Below, in pieces: positions 17,536 through 25,663 of a stretch of 64,000 nt of DNA. Location: assembly GCF_022698145.1 (NCBI RefSeq), contig NZ_JALDAX010000010.1, forward strand, positions 186,001 through 250,000, written 5' to 3'. Position numbers and translations under genes: made by a program. Positions within the stretch are counted from its first letter, which is position 1. Each line of letters begins with the position of its first letter. The stretch comes from Streptomyces spinosisporus. GTDB lineage: Bacteria > Actinomycetota > Actinomycetes > Streptomycetales > Streptomycetaceae. The notes under the pieces were generated by a model. The model was not told the origin of the DNA, made no database searches, and worked only from the letters and a program-made list of their open reading frames with translations.

Positions 17536-18642
17536 TCAACTCTGATCGGTTGTCTCTCCCGGAAGAGTGACGCGAATCCGGCAACCCCGTTCCGATTCGG
17601 CCACCCCGATCCCGCCTCCGTGCAGGTCGACCGCCCAGCGGGCGATCGCGAGGCCGAGCCCGGTGCCGCCGTCGCTGCCCGGTCCGTTGGACGCGCCCGC
17701 GCCGCCGCGGTTGAAGCGCTCGAAGACCCGGTGCCACTCGGAGCGCGGAATGCCCGGGCCCTCGTCCAGCACCTCCATCTCCAGCGACTCCGGCAGCGGG
17801 CCGCGCCGCGCCTTCACGGTCACGCGGCCGTGCGGCGGGCTGTGCTTGACCGCGTTGTCGATGAGATTTGCCACTACCTGGTGGATGCGCTCGGGGTCCG
17901 CGTGCGCGGTCAGCTCCGGCGGGGAGACGTCGAGGTGCAGATGGACGTCCGTACGCGTGTGACTGCCGGAGCCCGACGCGATGCCCGCGCGCGCGGGCAC
18001 GGCCATGTTGGCCTCCTTCAGCACGCCCGACAGGTACGGCCACACCTCGAAGCGGCGCCGCTTCAGCGGTACGACGCCGTTGTCGAGGCGGGACAGGTCC
18101 AGCAGGGTCTCCACCAGGCGGCCGAGGCGCTCCGTCTGCTTCAGGGCCGTGCGCATGGTCTCCGGGTCGGCCGGCGAGACTCCGTCCACGATGTTCTCCA
18201 GGACCGCCCTCAGGCCCGCGATGGGGGTGCGCAGCTCGTGCGAGACGTTCGCCACCAGCTCCTTGCGCTGCCGCTCCTGGGCCTCCAGGTCGTCGGCCAT
18301 GCGGTTGATCGTCTGCGCCAGGTCGCCCAGCTCGTCCCGGCGGTTCTCACGCACCCTGCGGGTGTAGTCGCCGTGCGAGATGGCGTGGGCGACGGCGTTC
18401 ATGTCGTCCAGCGGCGCGGTGAGCGAATGGGCCACGAACTGCGTGATGAGCAGCGTGGCGATCATCGAGAAGACCGTGATGAAGCGCAGCTCCGTCGCCG
18501 TGCGCATGGCGATCATCATCAGCCCGGTGGTGATGAGGACCGCGATGACGACCAGGACGCCCAGCTTGGTCTTGATCGAGAACGGGCGTACACCGCCCCA
18601 GGGCTCCCCGGGGCCTCTCCGTGCGGCCGGACCGCCGCTCAT
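17536..18642 (-). CDS. Sensor histidine kinase (HAMP, HisKA, HATPase)
   Basis: A 368-residue membrane kinase. Two adjacent hydrophobic segments at about residues 23-65 leave almost no extracytoplasmic sensor. A HAMP linker follows (LTAPLDDMNAVAHAI, DELGDLAQTIN), then the phosphoacceptor H-box ELVANVSHELRTP and an ATPase domain with N-box (NLIDNAVKHSP), DEGPGIP and GTGLGLAI. ATG at 18642 overlaps the response-regulator stop by 4 bp (ATGA), so the pair is co-translated. The tiny sensor region suggests it detects membrane state or a partner protein. It lies next to kgd and lon, an arrangement consistent with core Streptomyces chromosome. Confidence 0.92.
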   Translation of the reverse strand: MSGGPAARRGPGEPWGGVRPFSIKTKLGVLVVIAVLITTGLMMIAMRTATELRFITVFSMIATLLITQFVAHSLTAPLDDMNAVAHAISHGDYTRRVRENRRDELGDLAQTINRMADDLEAQERQRKELVANVSHELRTPIAGLRAVLENIVDGVSPADPETMRTALKQTERLGRLVETLLDLSRLDNGVVPLKRRRFEVWPYLSGVLKEANMAVPARAGIASGSGSHTRTDVHLHLDVSPPELTAHADPERIHQVVANLIDNAVKHSPPHGRVTVKARRGPLPESLEMEVLDEGPGIPRSEWHRVFERFNRGGAGASNGPGSDGGTGLGLAIARWAVDLHGGGIGVAESERGCRIRVTLPGETTDQS

Positions 18643-19376
18643 GGCGTCGGGGTCTCCAGTGCGTAGCCCACACCGTGCACGGTGCGGATCCGCTCGGCGC
18701 CGATCTTCCGGCGCAGCGCCTTGATGTGGCTGTCGACGGTACGGGTGCCGGAGGCGTCCGCCCAGTCCCACACCTCCGCCAGCAGCTGCTCACGGGAGAG
18801 CACCGCGCGCGGGGTGTTCGCCAGGCACACCAGCAGGTCGAACTCGGTGGGCGTCAGGTGCACGTCCTCCGAGTGCACCCGCACCCGGCGCTGGGCGTGG
18901 TCGATCTCCAGCTCGCCGAGGCGCAGGATGCCGCTCCTCGGGGTCGCCGCCGCGAGCGCGGCCCGCTCCACCCGGCGCAGCAGCACATGCACGCGTGCCG
19001 CCAGTTCCCGCATGGAGAACGGCTTGGTCATGTAGTCGTCGGCGCCGACGCCGAGTCCGACCAGCATGTCGGTCTCGTCGTCGCGCGCGGTGAGCATCAG
19101 CACCGGCACCGGACGGGCGGCCTGCACACGGCGGCAGACCTCCAGACCGTCGAAGCCGGGCAGCATGATGTCGAGGATCAGCAGGTCGGGCTGCCAGGCC
19201 TCGGCGGTGTCGACGGCGGCCGGGCCGTCGCCCGCGGTCTGCACGAGGAATCCCTCGGCGCGCAGGCGGGTCGCGATGGCGTCGACGATGGTCGGGTCGT
19301 CCTCGACCACCAGGACCCGTCGCTGTGCGCCCGGGGTCGCCGTCGTGCCGTTGTGGGATGTGTGGGTCTGCTCCAT
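18639..19376 (-). CDS. OmpR-family response regulator
   Basis: A 245-residue regulator with a receiver domain (VLVVEDDPTIVDAI; phosphoacceptor Asp in LLILDIMLPG; Lys in MTKPFSMREL) and a C-terminal winged-helix DNA-binding domain (VHLTPTEFDLLVCLAN, RTVDSHIKALRRKIG). It overlaps its kinase gene by 4 bp and is the first gene of the pair. The 130 bp upstream, shared with the oppositely reading side of the next locus, must hold the promoter. Its target genes cannot be read from the sequence. Confidence 0.94.
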   Translation of the reverse strand: MEQTHTSHNGTTATPGAQRRVLVVEDDPTIVDAIATRLRAEGFLVQTAGDGPAAVDTAEAWQPDLLILDIMLPGFDGLEVCRRVQAARPVPVLMLTARDDETDMLVGLGVGADDYMTKPFSMRELAARVHVLLRRVERAALAAATPRSGILRLGELEIDHAQRRVRVHSEDVHLTPTEFDLLVCLANTPRAVLSREQLLAEVWDWADASGTRTVDSHIKALRRKIGAERIRTVHGVGYALETPTP

Positions 19377-19509
19377 CGCCCGCCCCTGAGTTGCTTTCCG
19401 GAATGCGTGGGGTCATTCCTTCTGACTGGCTGTGCCTGCGCATGCTTGCGATTGACGCTTGAATGATCTGCGTCAGAGAAGCAGAGTACGGGGAGTTACG
19501 GCCCCGAGG

Positions 19510-20187
19510 CTATCCAGGCCGGACGGCGATGTGTACGACGTCCGGAACGCCCCGGGCAACGGGGATCTCTTCGGTACGCACCTGTTTGAACCCGGCATTC
19601 CGCAAGGTTTCTTCGAAATTCGGAGAGGGCTGTGCGGACCAGACCGCGAGCACGCCGCCCGGCTTCAACACCCTTGCGCAGCTTGTCAGTCCGGCCGGTG
19701 AGTAGAGATTGTCGTTGCCCTCGGTGACGGTCCAGTCGGGGCCGTTGTCGATGTCCAGGCAGAGGGCGTCGTACGTGGCGGAAGTCTCACGGATGTGGGT
19801 GATCAGATCCGCTTCGACGATCTCCGTGCGCGGATCGGCGACGGCCTGCTCCGAAATGGTGGCGAGGGGCCCCGTGCGGTGCCAGTCGACAATGGCGGGC
19901 TCGCGCTCGACGACCGTGATCGCGCCCCAGTGGGGGTCGGCCGCCGCATGTGCGAGCGAGAACCCCACGCCGAGCCCTCCGATCAGAACGTGCGGCTGCG
20001 GGCGTGGGTCCAGGGCGTCGCGCGCGGCGTCCACGAGCAGGCGCTCCGAGCGGCCGTCCGAGGTGTCCATCAGGAAGCACCCGTTGGCGATGATCTGCAG
20101 CAGCTCGCCGTGCCGGCGCAGCACGACCTCGCCGTACGGGCCCTCGCGACGGTCCAGAACCACAGGGGTGTCGTAGGTGGCGGTCAT
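19510..20187 (-). CDS. Spermidine-synthase-fold methyltransferase-like protein
   Basis: A 225-residue protein with a Rossmann-type aminopropyltransferase/methyltransferase fold: HVLIGGLGVGFSLAHA (cofactor loop), ITVVEREPAIVDWH and YDALCLDIDNGPDW, where a conserved Asp sits after strand 4. ATG at 20187 was chosen because the upstream frame is Arg/Pro-rich and lacks family character. Actinobacterial members are often annotated spermidine synthase, but many lack the full polyamine site, so substrate is uncertain. It is divergent from lon, with about 180 bp between the two starts. Confidence 0.75.
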   Translation of the reverse strand: MTATYDTPVVLDRREGPYGEVVLRRHGELLQIIANGCFLMDTSDGRSERLLVDAARDALDPRPQPHVLIGGLGVGFSLAHAAADPHWGAITVVEREPAIVDWHRTGPLATISEQAVADPRTEIVEADLITHIRETSATYDALCLDIDNGPDWTVTEGNDNLYSPAGLTSCARVLKPGGVLAVWSAQPSPNFEETLRNAGFKQVRTEEIPVARGVPDVVHIAVRPG

Positions 20188-20327
20188 GGCCCCATCCTGC
20201 ACGAGCCGTGCGCGCCGGGAATGTTCCGGAGGCGGTGTGCGTCCAGCTCTGTGACCTCTCCTGCCCCGAACCCCTCTGATCGCTGACAGCGAACGGGGCT
20301 TGGGGAACATTCGGGCAGTGGCAAGCA

Positions 20328-20346
20328 TTGAGTCGATGTAACTCAA
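20328..20346. promoter_or_regulatory. HAIR operator (HspR-binding inverted repeat) upstream of lon
   Basis: TTGAGT-N7-ACTCAA is a perfect 6-bp inverted repeat with the 7-bp spacer of the HAIR element (consensus CTTGAGT-N7-ACTCAAG), lying 22 bp before the lon ATG. HspR is the repressor of the dnaK operon in Streptomyces and is known to control lon in this genus. The position would block transcription or early elongation, so lon should be induced by heat or protein damage. Confidence 0.9.
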
Positions 20347-20368
20347 CTTGACTGCCGAAGGGGAGATC

Positions 20369-22783
20369 ATGGCTTCGACGTCCACTTCGCTCACCCTGCC
20401 CGTGCTGCCGCTCGACGACGAGGTAGTGCTCCCCGGGATGGTCGTACCGCTGGATCTGAACGACGCCGATGTACGCGCCGCGGTGGAGGCCGCCCAGGCC
20501 GCCGCCCGGTCCGAGCCCGGAAAGCCCAGGGTCCTGCTGGTCCCCCGCGTCGACGGGAGCTACCCGAGCACCGGTGTCCTCGGCACCGTGGAGCAGGTGG
20601 GCCGGCTCGCCGACGGCGACCCGGGCGCGCTGATCCGCGGTCGCGGCCGCGTGCAGATCGGGGCCGGTACGACCGGGCCGGGTGCGGCGCTGTGGGTCGA
20701 GGGGACGAGGATCGACGAGCGGGTGCCCGAGCCGCTGCCCGGTCACGTCACCGAACTGGTCAAGGAGTACAAGGCCCTGGCCACCGCCTGGCTGCGCAAG
20801 CGCGGCGCCTGGCAGGTCGTGGACCGGGTCCAGGCCATCGACGACGTGTCGCAGCTCGCGGACAACTCCGGTTACTCGCCCTTCCTGACCACCGAGCAGA
20901 AGATCGAACTGCTGGAGACCGCCGACCCGGTCGCCCGCCTGAAGCTCGCCACCCAGCAGCTGCGCGACCACCTGGCCGAGCAGGACGTGGCCGAGACCAT
21001 TGCCAAGGACGTCCAGGAGGGCGTCGACAAGCAGCAGCGCGAGTTCCTGCTGCGCCGTCAGCTGGAGGCCGTCCGCAAGGAGCTGCGCGAGCTCAACGGC
21101 GAGCAGGAGGGCGAGGAGTCCGACGACTACCGCGCCCGCGTGGAGGCCGCCGACCTGCCGGAGAAGGTGCGCGAGGCCGCCCTCAAGGAGGTCGACAAGC
21201 TGGAGCGGTCCAGCGACCAGTCGCCCGAGGGCTCCTGGATCCGCACCTGGCTGGACACCGTCCTCGAACTGCCGTGGAACGAACGGACCCAGGACGCCTA
21301 CGACATCCAGGGCGCCAAGGCGATTCTGGACGCCGAGCACGCGGGCCTGGAGGACGTCAAGGAGCGGATCACCGAGTACCTGGCGGTGCGCAAGCGCCGT
21401 ACCGACCGCGGCCTCGGCGTCATCGGCGGCCGGCGTGGTGGTGCCGTGCTGGCCCTAGTCGGCCCGCCCGGCGTCGGAAAGACCTCGCTCGGCGAGTCCG
21501 TCGCGCACGCCATGGGCCGCAAGTTCGTCCGCGTCGCCCTCGGCGGCGTCCGCGACGAGGCGGAGATCCGCGGTCACCGCCGTACGTACGTCGGTGCCCT
21601 GCCCGGCCGGATCGTCCGGGCGATCAAGGAGGCCGGTTCGATGAACCCGGTCGTCCTGCTCGACGAGATCGACAAGGTCGGCTCCGACTTCCGCGGCGAC
21701 CCGGCGGCCGCCCTCCTGGAGGTCCTCGACCCCGCGCAGAACCACACCTTCCGCGACCACTACCTGGAGGTCGAGCTCGACCTGTCGGACGTGGTCTTCC
21801 TCGCCACGGCGAACGTCCTGGAGGCAATCCCCGAAGCCCTCCTGGACCGTATGGAACTCGTGCGCCTGGACGGATACACCGAGGACGAGAAGGTCGTCAT
21901 CGCCCGCGACCACCTGCTCCCGCGCCAGCTGGAGCGGGCCGGTCTCGACAAGGACGAGGTGACCCTGGAGGAGAGCGCCCTGCGCAAGCTCGCCGGGGAG
22001 TACACCCGCGAGGCGGGCGTGCGCACCCTGGAGCGCTCGATCGCCCGGCTGCTGCGCAAGGTCGCGGCCCAGCACGAACTGGGCGACCGGGAGCTGCCGT
22101 TCACGATCACGGACGCCGACCTGCGCGGCCTGATCGGCCGGCCGCACCACGTCCCGGAGTCCGCGCAGGACCCGGCGGAGCGCCGCACGGCGGTCCCGGG
22201 TGTGGCGACGGGCCTCGCGGTGACCGGCGCCGGAGGCGACGTCCTGTTCGTGGAGGCCTCGCTCGCCGACCCGGAGACAGGCGCGGCGGGTCTGACCCTG
22301 ACCGGACAGCTGGGTGACGTGATGAAGGAGTCGGCGCAGATCGCGCTGAGCTTCCTGCGCAGCCACGGGGCCGAGCTGGAGCTGCCGGTCGCGGACCTCA
22401 AGGACCGCGGCGTGCACATCCACTTCCCCGCGGGCGCGGTGCCGAAGGACGGTCCGAGCGCGGGCGTCACGATGACGACGGCGCTGGCCTCGCTGCTGTC
22501 CGGCCGTCAGGTCCGTACGGACGTGGCGATGACCGGAGAGGTCTCGCTGACCGGCCGGGTGCTCCCCATCGGCGGCGTGAAGCAGAAGCTGCTGGCCGCG
22601 CAGCGGGCGGGCGTCACGACGGTCGTCATCCCCAAGCGCAACGAACCCGACCTGGACGACGTCCCCGCGGAGGTGCTGGACAAGCTCGACGTCCACACCG
22701 TGACGGACGTCCGCCAGGTCCTGGAGCTGGCGCTCGCGCCCGCGTCGAGCGACGCGGCGCCGGAGGTTCCGGTGGCGGCGTGA
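20369..22783 (+). CDS. lon: ATP-dependent Lon protease
   Basis: An 804-residue protein with the full LonA architecture: an N-terminal substrate-binding LON domain (LPVLPLDDEVVLPGM) to about residue 200, a coiled-coil linker, an AAA+ module (Walker A GPPGVGKTS, Walker B VVLLDEIDK) and a C-terminal Ser-Lys dyad protease (KDGPSAGVTM with catalytic Ser; Lys in GGVKQKLLAA). It degrades misfolded and regulatory proteins in the cytoplasm. ATG at 20369 has AAGGGGAG 3-4 nt upstream. An in-frame start at 20348 would overlap the HAIR operator. A clear hairpin terminator follows the stop. Confidence 0.97.
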   Translation: MASTSTSLTLPVLPLDDEVVLPGMVVPLDLNDADVRAAVEAAQAAARSEPGKPRVLLVPRVDGSYPSTGVLGTVEQVGRLADGDPGALIRGRGRVQIGAGTTGPGAALWVEGTRIDERVPEPLPGHVTELVKEYKALATAWLRKRGAWQVVDRVQAIDDVSQLADNSGYSPFLTTEQKIELLETADPVARLKLATQQLRDHLAEQDVAETIAKDVQEGVDKQQREFLLRRQLEAVRKELRELNGEQEGEESDDYRARVEAADLPEKVREAALKEVDKLERSSDQSPEGSWIRTWLDTVLELPWNERTQDAYDIQGAKAILDAEHAGLEDVKERITEYLAVRKRRTDRGLGVIGGRRGGAVLALVGPPGVGKTSLGESVAHAMGRKFVRVALGGVRDEAEIRGHRRTYVGALPGRIVRAIKEAGSMNPVVLLDEIDKVGSDFRGDPAAALLEVLDPAQNHTFRDHYLEVELDLSDVVFLATANVLEAIPEALLDRMELVRLDGYTEDEKVVIARDHLLPRQLERAGLDKDEVTLEESALRKLAGEYTREAGVRTLERSIARLLRKVAAQHELGDRELPFTITDADLRGLIGRPHHVPESAQDPAERRTAVPGVATGLAVTGAGGDVLFVEASLADPETGAAGLTLTGQLGDVMKESAQIALSFLRSHGAELELPVADLKDRGVHIHFPAGAVPKDGPSAGVTMTTALASLLSGRQVRTDVAMTGEVSLTGRVLPIGGVKQKLLAAQRAGVTTVVIPKRNEPDLDDVPAEVLDKLDVHTVTDVRQVLELALAPASSDAAPEVPVAA

Positions 22784-22803
22784 CGGACGCCATCGGATGA
22801 GGG

Positions 22804-22840
22804 AAGGCCCAAGTCCCGTGAGGGAGGCTTGGGCCTTCTT
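22804..22840 (+). terminator. Intrinsic terminator of lon
   Basis: AAGGCCCAAG, a 14-bp loop, CTTGGGCCTT, then a pyrimidine-rich CTTCT tail, starting 21 bp after the lon stop. It is the typical hairpin plus T-rich tail. The tail is part of a 16-bp tandem repeat. Confidence 0.88.
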
Positions 22841-22885
22841 CTCGTACGTCAGGCTTCTCGTACGTCAGGCTTCTCGTACGTCAGG
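22838..22885. repeat. Three perfect 16-bp tandem repeats (CTTCTCGTACGTCAGG)
   Basis: Three exact head-to-tail copies at 22838-22853, 22854-22869 and 22870-22885, each with a CGTACG palindrome. They lie between the lon terminator and the end of the convergent muramidase gene. The copies are identical, so the expansion is recent. Confidence 0.95.
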
Positions 22886-22903
22886 CGAGTCGCTCGTGGG
22901 TCG

Positions 22904-23722
22904 TCAGCCGTTGGCGAGGGCGACGACCCGGTCGAGGGCGCCGTTGAACCGGTTGTGATCGCCCACGGTCGGGCCGGACGAGGTGTACTGCCACATCGTG
23001 TAGTAGCCCCAGCCCGCCGGGAGCGTCCCCACGCTGGAGGCGTAGCGGGCGATCCACAGGGGGTTGTTGGCGGCGAAGCCGCCGTAGTTGCCGGTGCAGT
23101 CGGTCCACCAGCTGGTGGCCGTGTAGATCACCGCGTCCCGGCCGGTGCGGGCCTTGTAGGTGTTCAGGAAGTCGGCGATCCAGCTGACCATCGCGCTCGC
23201 CGACTTGCCGTAGCAGGCGGCGCCGTAGGGGTTCCACTCGATGTCGAGGGCGCCGGGCAGCGTCTTGCCGTCCCTGGACCAGCCGCCGCCGTGGTCGACG
23301 AAGTAGTTGGCCTGGGTCGCGCCGCTGGTGGTGTCGGGCGTGGCGAAGTGGTACGCGCCGCGGATCATGCCGACGTTGTAGGAGCCGTTGTACTGCTGGG
23401 CGAAGTAGGGGTTGGTGTAGTAAGTCCCCTCGGTCGCCTTGGTGTACGCCCATTTGACCCCGCTGCTCCACAGCGTCGACCAGGCCACATTGCCCTGGTG
23501 ACTGGAGACGTCGACGCCCTCGGTCTGGGTGGCGTCGGCGGAGGAGGGCAGGGCGCCGGTGCCGTCGTGGGCGGCGACGCCCATGCCCATGTGGGCGGAG
23601 CCGCGGGCCGGGGTGTCGGCGGCGGTGGCGGGGACGGCGAGGACGAGCGAGAGGGCGGCGAGCAGGAGTCCGGCGAGGAAGAGGTGCCGGGGGCGTACCG
23701 ATCCGGATCTGTGCACGGGCAT
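22904..23722 (-). CDS. Secreted GH25 lysozyme (N-acetylmuramidase)
   Basis: A 272-residue exported muramidase. The signal peptide has a basic N-region, a long hydrophobic core (LFLAGLLLAALSLVLA) and an AxA cleavage site near ATAADTP. The GH25 barrel shows the active-site strand EGVDVSSHQGNV and the catalytic DxE motif in GALDIEWN, close to Streptomyces cellosyl-type enzymes. It cleaves the N-acetylmuramic acid to N-acetylglucosamine bond of peptidoglycan. ATG at 23722 is supported by GGAGG 6 nt upstream. It is convergent with lon and separately transcribed, with its promoter in the 260 bp shared with the divergent MarR gene. Confidence 0.93.
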   Translation of the reverse strand: MPVHRSGSVRPRHLFLAGLLLAALSLVLAVPATAADTPARGSAHMGMGVAAHDGTGALPSSADATQTEGVDVSSHQGNVAWSTLWSSGVKWAYTKATEGTYYTNPYFAQQYNGSYNVGMIRGAYHFATPDTTSGATQANYFVDHGGGWSRDGKTLPGALDIEWNPYGAACYGKSASAMVSWIADFLNTYKARTGRDAVIYTATSWWTDCTGNYGGFAANNPLWIARYASSVGTLPAGWGYYTMWQYTSSGPTVGDHNRFNGALDRVVALANG

Positions 23723-23774
23723 GGCGTGCCTCCGAAGGCTCGGTGATGCTCGGTGGGGGGCCAGTGCGGGTTGC

Positions 23775-23807
23775 TGCTCTGGGATGGTGCTCTGGGATGG
23801 GGCTCTG
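23775..23807. repeat. 13-bp tandem repeat in the muramidase leader region
   Basis: TGCTCTGGGATGG occurs twice in perfect tandem (23775-23787, 23788-23800) with a partial third copy (GGCTCTG). It lies 53-85 bp upstream of the muramidase ATG, so it may fall within the leader or promoter. It could reflect slipped-strand expansion or a factor-binding array. Confidence 0.7.
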
Positions 23808-23981
23808 TGGCGTGGGCATGTCATTCGTTACCCGATAAAGAAGCTACGCACGTAGAAGATCGGGTGGAAGGGGGGTCGGAGGCTGCCGTTGGTCTAGCCC
23901 TGCGAAATACTTGGAGAGCTGCGGCAACGGCGGGGTCTGGCGGAAACTTTCAGGATCGGGAAAACCGAGGCAGGGACTGAC

Positions 23982-24473
23982 GTGCACGAAGGCGGAAACG
24001 GGGACGAGCGCCGGCTGCCGGCGGAGATGTCACCGAGTGGTGCAGACCAGGAGTACCTGTCCCTGGAGCGCGAACTGACGATCCTCTTCCGGCGCGCCCG
24101 CGCCAACCAGGGGGAGATGGCCCGCGAGGTCCACCCCGACCTGGAGTCGGCGGCGTACGGACTGCTGATCCGTCTCGACGAGTGCGGCCGGCAGCGCGCC
24201 ACGGAACTGGCCGCCTACATCGGCGTCGGCAAGGCCACCATGTCCCGTCAACTGCGCGCCCTGGAGGACCTGGGCCTGGTCGCCCGCGAACCCGACCCGG
24301 CCGACGGGCGGGCCTGGTTGGTGGGTCTCACGGATGAAGGCCACGACCGGGTACGCAAGGTCCGCGATGCTCGAAGGGCGCGCTACGTCAGCCAGCTCTC
24401 CCATTGGGACCGCCTGGAGGTGGCCGAACTGGCCCGCTTGCTCGGCCAGTTGAACCGCGGTATGGAGCGGTAG
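23982..24473 (+). CDS. MarR-family transcriptional regulator
   Basis: A 163-residue winged-helix protein. The core HTH reads QRATELAAYIGVGKATMSRQLRALEDLGLV, followed by the wing EPDPADGRAWLVGLTDEG. This is the canonical MarR pattern, with helices on both sides for dimerisation. The start is GTG at 23982; an internal ATG at residue 16 is possible. It is divergent from the muramidase gene and may regulate itself or that gene. Ligand unknown. Confidence 0.88.
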   Translation: MHEGGNGDERRLPAEMSPSGADQEYLSLERELTILFRRARANQGEMAREVHPDLESAAYGLLIRLDECGRQRATELAAYIGVGKATMSRQLRALEDLGLVAREPDPADGRAWLVGLTDEGHDRVRKVRDARRARYVSQLSHWDRLEVAELARLLGQLNRGMER

Positions 24474-24511
24474 TCCGCGGGCGTCCCGAAGACCCCGCCC
24501 CCGGGGGGCCC

Positions 24512-25297
24512 TCAGAGTTCGGCGTACACGATCGTCGCGTCGTCGTGCGTCTTGCTGCGCCGCAGGAACTTGCGTTCCGTGTCCCCGTTCTCCAGCGAGC
24601 GCACGCGCTCCACCAGGGCCCGTGCGCCCTCCTTGCGCACCAGCCTGAAGCAGTCCTCCCAGGTGCCCTCGTGGAACTTCTCGACCCAGCGCGTGGCGCC
24701 GTCCGTGAGGGCTGCCAGGGCGCGTACCTCGTGGCGGGGGAGCACCCCGGTCACCGCGCGCTCCGCCACCATCGGATCCGCCGCCGCCGTGAAGAAGCCG
24801 CCCTCCCTGTTGCGGACCGTGGCGTCCACGAGGGTGTCCGTCGCCAGGGCCGAACGCGGCAGCCGGGACAGACGGTCGTCCAGTACGGCCGTCACCGCTC
24901 CGTCCGGCGACTCCACGAGCAGCGCGGAGTCCGAAAGGACCAGGTATTCGACCGTCTCCGCGCCCCAACGCGCCATCACCACCGTGGCCTGCGGGGTGCG
25001 CGGGTGAGAAAGGTCACAGGTGGCGGAGTGTGATTGAGCTGTGCGCGCGATGGCGCGCGAGAGGGCCTCGGCCAGCGGAACATCCGTGAGGGAAACGGTC
25101 AGTTCGGTCAGGGCACCGCCCAGGTGTGCCACGTACCAGGGCACCGAATGCAGACAGCCCGTCCCGTCGCGCGGAGGTGTCACCCCGTCCAGGACGACGA
25201 CCACACCGCCCTGGCCGGAGGCGGGGAGGGCGGCTGCCGCGAAGTCCTCGTTGGGGCGGGCGGGATCACCGGGCTCCGAGACAAGTTCCGTATGCAT
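24512..25297 (-). CDS. PP2C-like protein phosphatase-fold protein
   Basis: A 261-residue protein with a PPM/PP2C-like layout: NEDFAAAAL near the N-terminus, VVVVLDGVTPP where the metal-binding DG usually lies, LVLSDSALLV, RALAALTDGATRW with the second conserved DG, and C-terminal KTHDDATIV, equivalent to the DD-N motif. It probably dephosphorylates Ser/Thr in the cytoplasm, or is a divergent member. ATG at 25297 is preferred, with a GTG 15 bp upstream. No clear ribosome site is seen. It is convergent with the MarR gene (38-bp gap). Confidence 0.72.
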   Translation of the reverse strand: MHTELVSEPGDPARPNEDFAAAALPASGQGGVVVVLDGVTPPRDGTGCLHSVPWYVAHLGGALTELTVSLTDVPLAEALSRAIARTAQSHSATCDLSHPRTPQATVVMARWGAETVEYLVLSDSALLVESPDGAVTAVLDDRLSRLPRSALATDTLVDATVRNREGGFFTAAADPMVAERAVTGVLPRHEVRALAALTDGATRWVEKFHEGTWEDCFRLVRKEGARALVERVRSLENGDTERKFLRRSKTHDDATIVYAEL

Positions 25298-25663
25298 TCG
25301 GCCAGTCTGCACGACGTCTTCACAAGGTTTGCGAAAGGCCGACGGTGGTTTCCGAATCGGCGCACTCGCGCAGGTCAGGCGTCTGTTTTGAGGTGGAATC
25401 CGTTGTTCCGAGAACGCGTGGCGGCGAATAGTGCCATCGTCGGGCGCGGACGTCCAACCGGCCCGCCGCGCGCGGTCGCTGCACGCGCCCGCGAAACTTG
25501 CTCGCCAACTCTCCTCCGATGTTCACTCCTTCGGGTGGCGGGTCAGGTGATGCTCGGCCACTGCCCACCGGCACTGGGAGGGTCGGGGACCGTACCGAGG
25601 GTGTGCGCGGTCGGCGCCAGTTGACGGAGCGTCACCCGGGCCCATGAGTATCACGAGTCAGGA
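25298..25663. other. Intergenic region upstream of the conservon
   Basis: About 365 bp separate the divergent PP2C-like gene and cvnA. I see no convincing ORF, RNA gene or repeat in it. It must carry promoters for both directions. Confidence 0.5.
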
